Assembly (NCBI GenBank): GCA_964622545.1
Contig: CAZUQM010000031.1
Location: 1-64,000, forward strand
Origin: JAFGLZ01 sp964622545
GTDB taxonomy: Bacteria > Planctomycetota > Phycisphaerae > UBA1845 > JAFGLZ01
Reading direction: 5' to 3'
Length of the DNA: 64,000 nucleotides
Shown here: positions 50,382 to 58,331 of the stretch, one piece after another
Position numbering within the stretch: the stretch's first letter is position 1
Layout: each line of letters begins with the position of its first letter
The notes under the pieces: generated by a model
What the model saw: only the letters and a program-made list of their open reading frames with translations
Database searches by the model: none
What the model was told of the DNA's origin: nothing
Translations under genes and position numbers: made by a program

Positions 50382-50624
50382 CTACCCCAGTGCAAGTAGG
50401 CTCTCGACCGAGATGTCTTCGTCGACGTCCTCCCAGTGGATGCCGATACCACCGCCGATGAGCCGCCAGTTGTCGCGTTGCTCAGGCGAAGCGTGTAGGA
50501 GGCGCGGGAACCAGGCCAAGGGTACGGAGACCTCCCGTCCATCCATGAGGACGACCTGGAGGACGTCGTCGGAGCACTGGACGCTCGTCGCCAGTGGGTC
50601 GTACCTAACCTCCGAAGTGCTCAT
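50382..50624 (-). CDS. DUF2442 domain protein
   Basis: This 80-residue DUF2442 protein is shorter than the copy at 18097. It has VLQVVLMDGREVSVPLAWFPRLLHASPEQRDNW and ends in IHWEDVDEDISVESLLALG, which fits the subgroup with a Trp-Phe-Pro-x-Leu core. ATG 50624 has GAGGATC upstream; an upstream TTG is less likely. It overlaps the 3' end of the DUF4160 gene by 20 bases. Together they form the second such module in the window. Confidence 0.85.
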   Translation of the reverse strand: MSTSEVRYDPLATSVQCSDDVLQVVLMDGREVSVPLAWFPRLLHASPEQRDNWRLIGGGIGIHWEDVDEDISVESLLALG

Positions 50625-50841
50625 GCCATCGATCCTCAAAGAGTTGCCGGTTCTCCTGGACCAGGCCGATCAGCTCGGTCAGCTCTTGCCCGCGAAAACC
50701 GCGTACTCGGGCAAGTCGAACGGGATCTAGCCAGAACTTGGCGTACCGTCCGGCGTGCTCGACGCGAATGTGAACCGGTTCGTTACCCTCAAGACTGAAG
50801 AAGAAGAACCGGTAGCCCTTCAAGCGTAGCACCGTCGGCAT
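50605..50841 (-). CDS. DUF4160 domain protein
   Basis: This 78-residue DUF4160 protein has MPTVLRLKGYRFFFFSLEGNEPVHIRVEHAGRYAKFWLDPV and a C-terminal helix ending WHEHFGG. It is divergent from the copy at 17840 and belongs to the RFFF-x-S subgroup, in which a His-x-x-V pattern replaces the HxPPHFH cluster. I chose ATG 50841 because the adjacent promoter predicts a transcript beginning there. It is translated first and the DUF2442 gene is coupled to it by overlap. Confidence 0.85.
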   Translation of the reverse strand: MPTVLRLKGYRFFFFSLEGNEPVHIRVEHAGRYAKFWLDPVRLARVRGFRGQELTELIGLVQENRQLFEDRWHEHFGG

Positions 50842-50847
50842 GAGCCG

Positions 50848-50876
50848 AGTATACCAAGTGGCCACGCGGCGACCAA
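50848..50876 (-). promoter_or_regulatory. Promoter of the DUF4160/DUF2442 pair
   Basis: Read on the minus strand, TTGGTC, 17 bases and TATACT (50848-50853) end only 6 bases before ATG 50841. The predicted start of transcription coincides with the start codon, so the mRNA would be leaderless. Confidence 0.6.
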
Positions 50877-50901
50877 CGCTCCCTGCAATCAGGAAACCAA
50901 G

Positions 50902-50940
50902 ACGCCCATCCGATCGCGATGACCGGATGGGCGTTTGTGT
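50902..50940. terminator. Hairpin terminator, copy 2
   Basis: Bases 50902-50934 are identical to copy 1 at 50307-50339 and form the same 11-bp stem. It lies at the 3' end of the oxidoreductase gene at 50995 (minus strand), where it reads on into CTTGGTTTCC. Confidence 0.75.
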
Positions 50941-50994
50941 TGGACGCTTGTGTCGACGTGTTAACTTGTCGACGTGTCGAGATTTCGCTTCTCG

Positions 50995-52359
50995 CTAGCC
51001 CGGACGCATCTCGCGCTTCTTCGGGTCCCACATCATGCACTTGCGCTGACGGAAGCCCTCGTTGGCGAGGTTGACCGCCACGACGGCCGACCAGCCCAGC
51101 TCCGGCGGGCAGTTGAGCATCTTCTTGTCGTTGGCCCGCATGGCCGCGTGATGGTTTTTGTGGTGCAGGGCCTGATCTTCGGCGCCGCTGCGCTCGTGGC
51201 GGTAGATCGGCTTCTTCCAATCGGGCTTCTTCTCGTTCTGAGGCAGAACGACGAAGCCCTTGCGCTTCTCGAAGATGAGCGTCGCGCCGAAGCCGCGGAT
51301 GCAGTGCTCGATGTCGCGGTGGTTGGCCATCGTGCCGAGCACGTGGATGGTCATACCCTTTTCGATCAGATCGTTCTTCGGATACTCGAGGATCATCTCG
51401 AAGTTGTCGGGCACGTCGCGGCCGTCCGGCCAGCAGAAGATGCCGCCCATGCCCACGCCGCAGACGGGATCCATCAGGTCGAGCGCGACCATCATCCGGG
51501 CGATGCGGTGGACGAACAGGTCCGTCGCGATGCCGCCCGAGTACGCGAAGTAGTTCCGCCAGTCGTAGTACTTGCGGGCGTCCCAGGGCACTCTCGGAGC
51601 CGGTCCGAGCCACATGTCCCAATCGAGGTCAGCCGGCTTGGGTTCGCTGCTCTTGTGGCCGGAACGCCACAGGCCCAGACGATTGTTGAAGTTGCCCTTG
51701 TCGTCGGAGTAACGCCGCACGTAGGACGTCTGAGCGTGGACGATCTGGCCGATGCCGGGGCTCTTGATGTAGTTGCGGGCGGCCATGTACGTGTCGTCGC
51801 TCATGCCCTGGATGCCGATCTGGACGATGTTGCCCGTAGCATTGATCACATCGAGGACTTCGTTGGCCTCGTCGATGTGGTGCGTCATGGGCTTTTCGCA
51901 GTAGATGTACTTGCCGGCCAGGCAGGCGTCGATGGTTTGCTTGGCGTGCCAGTGTTCGGGCGTGGCGATAAGGACCTTGTCCACGTCCGAGCGATCGAGC
52001 ATCTCGCGGTAATCTTTGACCGTGTCCGGCTTGTTGCCGAACATCTTCTCGGTCTTTTCGGCGTACTGCTTCATCCGGGTTTCATAGCAGTCGCAGACGG
52101 CCGTGATCCGGATCTTGTCTTCGTCGGCGATTCGCTTGAGCGCACCCAGGTGGGCGTTGGCGATACCGCCCGTGCCGATCACGCCGATGGTGATCGTGTC
52201 GTTGGCGCCGAGCTTGCGTCGGGGCTTGGCCTTACTCGTGTCGGTCTTGGCGGCCTGGCTCTTGTTGGCCGCCGCGGAGCTGGCCAGTCCCGCAGCCGCG
52301 AGCCCCAGAGCGGATGTCTTGAGCATGTCGCGTCGTGTCGGGTTCTGCTTTGGTTCCAC
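50995..52359 (-). CDS. Tat-exported Gfo/Idh/MocA family oxidoreductase
   Basis: The 454-residue protein starts at GTG 52359 with GGAGG upstream. A Tat signal (TRRDMLKTSALGLAAAGLA) leads into the Rossmann domain GVIGTGGIANAH near 59-70, CEKPMTHH near 154-161, and the C-terminal WDMWLGPAP, WRNYFAYSGGIATDLFVHRI. It is paralogous to the protein at 37046 but clearly divergent. It faces the GH51 gene divergently, and the two may share regulation for hemicellulose use. Its substrate is unknown. Confidence 0.9.
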   Translation of the reverse strand: MEPKQNPTRRDMLKTSALGLAAAGLASSAAANKSQAAKTDTSKAKPRRKLGANDTITIGVIGTGGIANAHLGALKRIADEDKIRITAVCDCYETRMKQYAEKTEKMFGNKPDTVKDYREMLDRSDVDKVLIATPEHWHAKQTIDACLAGKYIYCEKPMTHHIDEANEVLDVINATGNIVQIGIQGMSDDTYMAARNYIKSPGIGQIVHAQTSYVRRYSDDKGNFNNRLGLWRSGHKSSEPKPADLDWDMWLGPAPRVPWDARKYYDWRNYFAYSGGIATDLFVHRIARMMVALDLMDPVCGVGMGGIFCWPDGRDVPDNFEMILEYPKNDLIEKGMTIHVLGTMANHRDIEHCIRGFGATLIFEKRKGFVVLPQNEKKPDWKKPIYRHERSGAEDQALHHKNHHAAMRANDKKMLNCPPELGWSAVVAVNLANEGFRQRKCMMWDPKKREMRPG

Positions 52360-52611
52360 TGTTCACCTCCGGCGGGGTTGGCCCGCGCGTCCTGAGCGGG
52401 CTTCGGCCCGCGTCCTTGAGATTAGACGGGTTGATCCCAGGTTCCCGGTCACAAAGTATACCATCATGCCAGGTTCGTCCTTGCGCGTCTAGAGGCGCCG
52501 GCGTTGCAGCGAGGCACCCCCTACGGTAGCTTCTGAACGTCCTGGTGGTCCGCGTTCTACCGGTGGCCCTTCATGGGGCCTAGCCCATTCAGGAGTCTAG
52601 GAGTCTACTCG

Positions 52612-55005
52612 ATGGAAACCACGAACATCCTGTCGATTCTTGTCAGCTTGGCGTTGCTGATCGGTTCATCGTCGCTCGCCGTAGCCGAGTCGGGTGGCGA
52701 GGCATCCATTACCGTCGATGCGTCGAAGATGACCGGACGTATCAATCCGCACGTTTACGGCCAATTCCTCGAACACATCTATCACTCCGTTTGCGACGGG
52801 CTCTGGGGCGAGCAGGTCCGCAACCGCTCGTTCTACGACGAGATCGAGTGGGCCGTTTCGGGGGATGTCGTGCAGCAGCGCTCACACAAGACGCCCGCTC
52901 GGCTGCTGATCGGGGATCCGAGCTGGACCGACTACGAGCTGACGCTGAAGGCCCAGCGGGTGACCGGCCGCGAAGGGTTCCTTATCACCGTCCGCCACGC
53001 CGACGACAGCAACTGGTGCTGGTGGAACCTCGGCGGATGGGGCAACGTCAAGCACGCGCTCGAGGTCTGCAAGGCCGGCAAGAAGGGGATTCGCGGCCCG
53101 GCGAAACCGGGGAAGATCGACTACGTCCGCTGGTACGACATTCGTATCCGGTGTGAAGGCGATCACATTACGGGTTGGCTCAATGGCGAGAAGATGCTCG
53201 ACGTCGGAGGCGTGCCGCAGCGTCGCGGCTGTATCGGGCTCGGCACGTGGGCGACGCAGGCGGACTTCCGCGACGTGGTCGTCAAGGACCTCGCCGGCAA
53301 GGTGCTGTTCCAGGGCGTGCCCAAGCTGCTCGGCGACGAGGTGGTGGCCGAACACTGGCAGGCGATCAGCGAAAGCGGTGCGTCGCCCGAGCTCAAGCTC
53401 GTCAAGAACGACGGGTTGAACACCGGTCGCTGCTTGCAGATCGCCCCGGCCGACGATGCCTGGGCGGGCATCTCGCAGGATCGCTTCTATGTGCAGAAGG
53501 GGTTGACGTACCACGTGCAGCTTCGCCTCCAGCCGCGCGGTGCGGTCAAGCACAAGGTTCAGATCCGTGCTAGTGACGACGACGCGGTCCTGGCCGAAGC
53601 GACGTTCGACGTGAAGTACATCGGTGTGACAGAGGCCTGGCCGATTCGCGACCTCGTGCTCCAACCGAGCCGGACCGACGAGAACGCCAGGCTCGTGATC
53701 CTCGCCAAGAGTCCGCGTCCCTGGCAGGTCGACTTCATCTCGATGATGAGCAGCGAAGCGAAAGAGTGCGGCGGGTTCCGGCCTGACCTGCTGAAGGCCG
53801 TCAAGGACCTCCGCCCGCCGATCATCCGCTGGCCCGGGGGTTGCTTTGCCAGCATCTATCGTTGGAAGCGGAGCATCGGTCCGCAGCACAAGCGGCAACC
53901 CTTCTACAATCGGCCGTGGGGCTATTGGGACAGTGCCGCTTTCGGTATCGACGAGTTCATAAGGCTCTGCCGCACCGTCGGGGCCGAGCCGCTGGTCGTG
54001 CTCAACCTCGGCTCATGGGATTCGCCCGAGGTCTGGCGGACGTACCTCAACGAGGCCCTCGAATGGATCGAGTACTGCAACGGCTCCGTCGACACGCCGA
54101 TGGGCAAGCTGCGCGCCGAGCACGGTCATCCCGAGCCGTACAACATCAAGCATTGGGAGCTCGACAACGAGACGTGGGGTCTGAAGGTCGACGGGTACAT
54201 CGATCGCTTCAAGCCGTTCGTGGCCGAGATCCGCAAGCGCTGGCCCGGCCTGACGCTGTACGCGTGCACGTTCTGGGAGAAGGGGGATCCGCGGTTGCTT
54301 GAGCGCGCGGCGGGCGACTTCGACGTGATCAGCTATCACTTCTACCACAACCCGAACGACTACGCGGCCGGCCCGAGCAAGTACGAGGCCATCTGGCGAC
54401 GATACGTGCCGATGATCGCCAAGTCGGCCAACCCGAAGATCACGCTGGGCATCACCGAGTGGAACGCCCAGAGCACCGACTGGCGGACGGGACTGTTTGC
54501 CGGCGGTATCCTGAACGTGTACGAGCGGCTCGACATCGTGACGATGGCTACGCCAGCGCTGTTCCTGCGACGCGTGGATGCAACGGCCTGGGACAATGCC
54601 TTCATCAACCACGATCACGTCCGGTGGTATCCCGCGCCCAACTACGTCGTGATGAAGCTCTACCGCGATCACTTCCAGCCGAAGCGCGTGGAGCATCGCG
54701 CAACCGGTGGGCTCGACGTAATGGCCACGACCTCCGACGACGGCAAGACGCTCGTGCTGAAGGTCGTCAACGCCAGCGGCAAGCCGATCACGGCCCGCAT
54801 CGCCCTGGGCGAGTTCACGCCCAAGACGGCGAAGGGCTGGGTCGTGACGGCGGCGAACGTGAAGGAGCGCAACACGCTCGACAAGCCCGATCACATCGCG
54901 CCGAAGTCGGTGGCGATCGGGGGTTTCAATGCGGGCTCGCCGCAGTCGAAGCTGATGCATACGTTCCCGCGGATCTCGGTGAGTGTGTTGGAACTGAGGC
55001 GGTAG
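52612..55005 (+). CDS. GH51 alpha-L-arabinofuranosidase, exported
   Basis: This 797-residue GH51 protein removes arabinofuranosyl side chains from arabinoxylan-type polysaccharides. ATG 52612 leads into a signal peptide (1 to about 25). The N-terminus has GRINPHVYGQFLEH. A DUF1080/LamG-like sandwich is inserted at about 90-230 (SWTDYELTLKAQR to GCIGLGTWATQADFRDV), followed by the barrel with WPGGCF, acid/base Glu520 in ELDNETWG and nucleophile Glu616 in GITEWNAQ. A C-terminal beta-domain closes it. The inserted sandwich may act as a carbohydrate-binding module. Neighbouring oxidoreductases fit arabinose or xylose metabolism. Confidence 0.92.
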   Translation: METTNILSILVSLALLIGSSSLAVAESGGEASITVDASKMTGRINPHVYGQFLEHIYHSVCDGLWGEQVRNRSFYDEIEWAVSGDVVQQRSHKTPARLLIGDPSWTDYELTLKAQRVTGREGFLITVRHADDSNWCWWNLGGWGNVKHALEVCKAGKKGIRGPAKPGKIDYVRWYDIRIRCEGDHITGWLNGEKMLDVGGVPQRRGCIGLGTWATQADFRDVVVKDLAGKVLFQGVPKLLGDEVVAEHWQAISESGASPELKLVKNDGLNTGRCLQIAPADDAWAGISQDRFYVQKGLTYHVQLRLQPRGAVKHKVQIRASDDDAVLAEATFDVKYIGVTEAWPIRDLVLQPSRTDENARLVILAKSPRPWQVDFISMMSSEAKECGGFRPDLLKAVKDLRPPIIRWPGGCFASIYRWKRSIGPQHKRQPFYNRPWGYWDSAAFGIDEFIRLCRTVGAEPLVVLNLGSWDSPEVWRTYLNEALEWIEYCNGSVDTPMGKLRAEHGHPEPYNIKHWELDNETWGLKVDGYIDRFKPFVAEIRKRWPGLTLYACTFWEKGDPRLLERAAGDFDVISYHFYHNPNDYAAGPSKYEAIWRRYVPMIAKSANPKITLGITEWNAQSTDWRTGLFAGGILNVYERLDIVTMATPALFLRRVDATAWDNAFINHDHVRWYPAPNYVVMKLYRDHFQPKRVEHRATGGLDVMATTSDDGKTLVLKVVNASGKPITARIALGEFTPKTAKGWVVTAANVKERNTLDKPDHIAPKSVAIGGFNAGSPQSKLMHTFPRISVSVLELRR

Positions 55006-55071
55006 GGGGGCGACGATCCGGGTTTGGCCCACCCGCCCTCGGGGGAAGGTCGGCTCACGGCCTTGTCCGGT

Positions 55072-55096
55072 TGTGCCACTGCTCCGTGAGCAGTGC
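55072..55096. repeat. Palindromic intergenic hairpin
   Basis: TGTGCC leads into CACTGCTC-CGT-GAGCAGTG (55077-55095), a perfect 8-bp stem with a 3-base loop and no T-tract. Its TGTG(G/C)C flank resembles the repeats at 40372-40659. Confidence 0.6.
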
Positions 55097-55138
55097 TCGG
55101 AGGATTGCAGGGCCCCTCAGGCCGGATGCACGCTCTGA

Positions 55139-55591
55139 TCACTCATTAGATTGAAGTACGTCCTCGGGGGCAAGGCAGATGATGCTTTGGAAACGCTTGA
55201 AGTGACTGACGTTAAAGGTGAGTAGATGCGTGATGCGATGGCGAAGCATGGCGGCGACCAGCCGCGCGTCGTGAGTCGTTCGTCCCTGAACTGAATGGAG
55301 GCCGACCAGCCGTTCCCATTCAGACAAGATCCCGCGTTCGTCGCGAAGCAACGTGAAGACTCTTCTAAGTTCGGACAGTTCGTCTTGGGTCTGCGAGGTG
55401 CTCATGCCTAGCCCGTTCGCTGATGCGGGCCTGCTGGCAACGGCCCAGAACTCGTAAAGATCCTGCGGGACGATACAGAGGTGGTCATCGCGTTCGAGGA
55501 GGAGTTTGACGGCGTCTCTTGCTGGAGCGTGTTGGGCGTGGTTCGGCTGCGTAAGGCGAGTGAGGATGTTCGTGTCGAGCAGGACGCTCAC
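55139..55591 (-). CDS. PIN domain toxin (VapC-like)
   Basis: This 150-residue PIN-domain protein opens with SVLLDTNILTRL (metal-binding Asp6). It has DLYEFWAVASRP, HDARLVAAM and LTFNVSHFKRFQ, the last giving Asn where many PIN domains have Asp. Its start overlaps the stop of the upstream antitoxin-like gene by four bases, the usual VapBC arrangement. It would cleave RNA when not neutralised; the specific target is unknown. Confidence 0.82.
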   Translation of the reverse strand: MSVLLDTNILTRLTQPNHAQHAPARDAVKLLLERDDHLCIVPQDLYEFWAVASRPASANGLGMSTSQTQDELSELRRVFTLLRDERGILSEWERLVGLHSVQGRTTHDARLVAAMLRHRITHLLTFNVSHFKRFQSIICLAPEDVLQSNE

Positions 55592-55851
55592 TCGCCCCGG
55601 CCCCCATAGATGGTTTCGCGACTGTCATCGACCGTGTGGTCGACTGGACGGTGGCGCGCGACCCAATCCATGAACGCTTTGACGCGCTCCAGTGTCGGAA
55701 GGGAGGCATCGGGCCCCGAGGCATCCGAGGACACGGCGAGGTTTTCCTCGATCACCTGCTCGGCGTAAGCAGCGGGGGCTTTGCCTGCTTTCGTCGCCTG
55801 TTGCCGGAGCCGGGCCTCGGTTTGCGGTTTGAGCTTGATTTCAAGTGTCAT
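55588..55851 (-). CDS. Antitoxin-like protein (VapB-type partner)
   Basis: This 87-residue protein begins at ATG 55851 (MTLEIKLKPQTEARLRQQA), a helical start typical of ribbon-helix-helix or CopG-like antitoxins. An acidic, toxin-binding tail ends in DDSRETIYGGRGE. It overlaps the PIN gene by four bases. The family is inferred from position and pattern, not from a strong domain match. Confidence 0.65.
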   Translation of the reverse strand: MTLEIKLKPQTEARLRQQATKAGKAPAAYAEQVIEENLAVSSDASGPDASLPTLERVKAFMDWVARHRPVDHTVDDSRETIYGGRGE

Positions 55852-56212
55852 GGCTGCTTTCCGCGGCTGCCTTCTGCGCAATATCCTACCAACTCAACCA
55901 CGGTTCTTCCATATCGGGAGGCGGATTCACGAGGACGCATCGAGGGGTAGGCGGGAGATTCTGGCCTAAAGTGTATGCTAACACGTCCCTCCAGCCAGTC
56001 GGCCCTTGCTAGGCCGCTACGCAATCATTGCAGGGAGCTGTCACGATTCCAGGTGTCTGGGCAGCGTCAACCATTACATTGCTCTCGTGCCGGACTGGGG
56101 GCGCCGATCGAGTTGGTCGGAAACGACCAGCGGCCGTTCCTGCTACCGCCTGGGCGGCCGTGCCGCGTTACAGCAGAATCCGTTCACACTGCCTGCGTCG
56201 TGGCCGGACGGA
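55852..56212. other. Intergenic region, nothing recognisable
   Basis: These 361 bases lie between the VapBC-like pair and the acyl-carrier-like gene. Open frames on the plus strand (for example from 55975 or 56006) show no family features. There is no repeat or RNA gene. Confidence 0.4.
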
Positions 56213-56890
56213 TCAGCCGACGTTCAAATCACGAGCGAATTCGACGCCGTCGTGCAGCTCTTCCGTAGGGACGTTCAGGTTCCGCGAGATGATCTGGCGC
56301 AATCGGGTAGCTACTTCAGAATGGCTGATGTCGCCGACCGTGGCCGCCTCAGGTTCCATCGGCGTGGCCGCGATGCTCAAGTCACCCAAGGTTGTCACGC
56401 CCGAGGGCAGACAGACTTCGAAGGGGCGGGCGGTGAGCCACGCCAAGACGCCCAGAGTAAGGACAGAACAAAGGAAGCCCCAGGTCGGCGCAGCATCATA
56501 CTCCAGGGCGATGAAGGAGGCACCGATCAGGACAACGAGAATCGCGGCCAATGCAACACCGTTGGGAAGCTCCATGCGTGGCGGCTTGATTCGGACGCTT
56601 CGGAGCCGTCGCCAGACGTCGCGGCGACGCCAGGTCGGGACGAGGTCGGCGACCTTCACGCGAGGGCGCATCGACCGTCGCGGAAGCCCCAGCATCTCCA
56701 TCAACTCCCGACGTACCTGATAGAAGGTGTGGGCGGTCCGGCACGTGCTTCGTTCTGCCTTTCGCACCTTCTCGAAGACGTACGCGGCCATGGCCCCGAC
56801 GGTCTCAAGCCGATCGATATCGTGGTCCGGAATCTCGATGCCGAACTCGTCTTCGATGTCCATGATCAGCTCGATGCCGTCGAGTCCCAT
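56213..56890 (-). CDS. Permuted acyl-carrier-like membrane protein
   Basis: The 225-residue protein begins MGLDGIELIMDIEDEFGIEIPD, the part of an acyl carrier protein that normally follows the Asp-Ser-Leu phosphopantetheine site, including TVGAMAAYVFE (about 30-40). It ends with VATRLRQIISRNLNVPTEELHDGVEFARDLNVG, the part that normally precedes that site. Between lie an FYxxRRELMEMLG helix and two membrane segments (about 109-129 and 136-154). The Ser is replaced by Gly2 and the second half stops just before it, so no holo-ACP can form in cis. ATG 56890 has GGGAG upstream, so the start is sound. Proteins of this layout may recur in planctomycetes. The function is unknown. Confidence 0.7.
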   Translation of the reverse strand: MGLDGIELIMDIEDEFGIEIPDHDIDRLETVGAMAAYVFEKVRKAERSTCRTAHTFYQVRRELMEMLGLPRRSMRPRVKVADLVPTWRRRDVWRRLRSVRIKPPRMELPNGVALAAILVVLIGASFIALEYDAAPTWGFLCSVLTLGVLAWLTARPFEVCLPSGVTTLGDLSIAATPMEPEAATVGDISHSEVATRLRQIISRNLNVPTEELHDGVEFARDLNVG

Positions 56891-56933
56891 CGCAGGATCT
56901 CCCGTACGCGTCAGGCGTGGATGTTCCCGAGTC

Positions 56934-58166
56934 CTACAGATCGTCCCTCGGCTTGAACGGCGGGATGTCGGACTTCTCGATGTCGAACAGCTCGAGCTCG
57001 AAGATGAGGGCCTCGTTCGGGCCGACCTCGCTGCCCTCGCCCGCGCCGACCTCGGTGTAGCCCAGGTGTGGCGGGATCCAGACCTTCATCTTGCCGCCGA
57101 TTGTCATCTGCTGGAGCGCCTCGGTCAGGCCGGGGATCACGGCCCGCAGCGGTGCGGTCACCGGTTCGCCCTTGCCCTCCCGTGAGTCGCAGATCACCGT
57201 CTTGCCGTCCAGCTTCCACCCCTTGAAGTGCATGATGGCCTTGTCGTTGATCTCGGGCGACTCGCCTTCGCCGGGCTTGAGCACCTTGTACTGCAGGCCG
57301 GTCGGTGTCGTGATGACGCCTTCCTTTTTCTTGTTGGCCTTGAGGAAGGCCTCGGCGGCCTTGGCGTTCTTCTCGGCAAGGCCCTCGGCGTACTCCGGGC
57401 GTTGGGGCTTCATCATCTGCGCCTGCACCCGCTTGACGGCTTCGGTCGCCCGGTCGAGGTCCAGCTTGGGCTTGCCGGCCAACGTATCTTTCATGCCCTG
57501 GACGAAGTGCGGCATGTCCAGCGTGACCCTCTTACTCTTCATCATGGCGGCGAGCTGGAGGCCCGATGCGTAGTTCAGTTTGCGGAACGCCTCGTCGCTA
57601 AACTCCTTCGGCGGGTTCTTCGGCTTGCCGCCCTTTTTGATCTTCTGGCGGGCCGCTACGGTCTTGGCCCATTCCAGGCTCAGCTCCCGGGCCTCCTTGC
57701 GGGAAAGCTCGGTCTCCTTGTCGTTCCATACGTCCTTCATGGCCTGCGTGAAGGTGTCGATGTGCGGCTTGAACCCCTGGGCCTTCATTCGATGCGCGAT
57801 GATCATGGCCATCGCATAGGCGTCTTCGTAAGCCTGCTTTTTGAACGGGCTCTTCTTGGCGGGCTTGGTGGAGGTCGTGGTGGCCGGGGCCTTTTTGTCG
57901 GCCTTCTTCGCAGGCGGCTTGGACGGCGACGCCTTGTCCGGAGCGGCCTTCGGTTGGGCCGACTTCTTAGCGGGCTTGGCCTGTGGGGTCTTGCCCTTGG
58001 CCTTATCGGCCTCGGCGGGCGCGGCCTGTTTGGTCTTCTTCTCTGCCTTGGCCTGCTTGGCCTTGTCTTCACCCTTAGCGGGCGCCTCGGCCCGCACCGT
58101 CGAAAGACCGCCGACACAACAGGCCAGCCACAGCACCAGGACGCTCATTCGAGTTGCGCGCTTCAC
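56934..58166 (-). CDS. Exported FKBP-type peptidyl-prolyl isomerase
   Basis: The 410-residue protein starts at GTG 58166 with AGGAG upstream. A signal peptide (1 to about 26) is followed by a Lys/Ala/Pro-rich disordered segment (27-108) and an FKBP N-terminal helical domain (about 110-290) with YAMAMIIAHRMKAQG and FRKLNYASGLQLAAMM. The FKBP domain follows at about 295-398, with TPTGLQYKVLKPGEGESP, VIPGLTEALQQMTIGGKMKVWIP and NEALIFELELFDI. It resembles FkpA/Mip-type periplasmic folding helpers. The Lys-rich tract is unusual for the family. It may aid folding of the many exported proteins here. Confidence 0.9.
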   Translation of the reverse strand: MKRATRMSVLVLWLACCVGGLSTVRAEAPAKGEDKAKQAKAEKKTKQAAPAEADKAKGKTPQAKPAKKSAQPKAAPDKASPSKPPAKKADKKAPATTTSTKPAKKSPFKKQAYEDAYAMAMIIAHRMKAQGFKPHIDTFTQAMKDVWNDKETELSRKEARELSLEWAKTVAARQKIKKGGKPKNPPKEFSDEAFRKLNYASGLQLAAMMKSKRVTLDMPHFVQGMKDTLAGKPKLDLDRATEAVKRVQAQMMKPQRPEYAEGLAEKNAKAAEAFLKANKKKEGVITTPTGLQYKVLKPGEGESPEINDKAIMHFKGWKLDGKTVICDSREGKGEPVTAPLRAVIPGLTEALQQMTIGGKMKVWIPPHLGYTEVGAGEGSEVGPNEALIFELELFDIEKSDIPPFKPRDDL

Positions 58167-58331
58167 GGAAATCTCCTATCAGAATGGTTCGCGACGGTCC
58201 GTGCGCGCCGCGCGGCGGTCGTCGCGAATGTGAGATGATAACCAGCCCACAACGTCCGCTCAAGCGCGGTCACGCGAGCTGACGGAGCGGGGCAGCGCGG
58301 CGTCCACCTTCTCCCGTCGTCGTGGCGTGGC

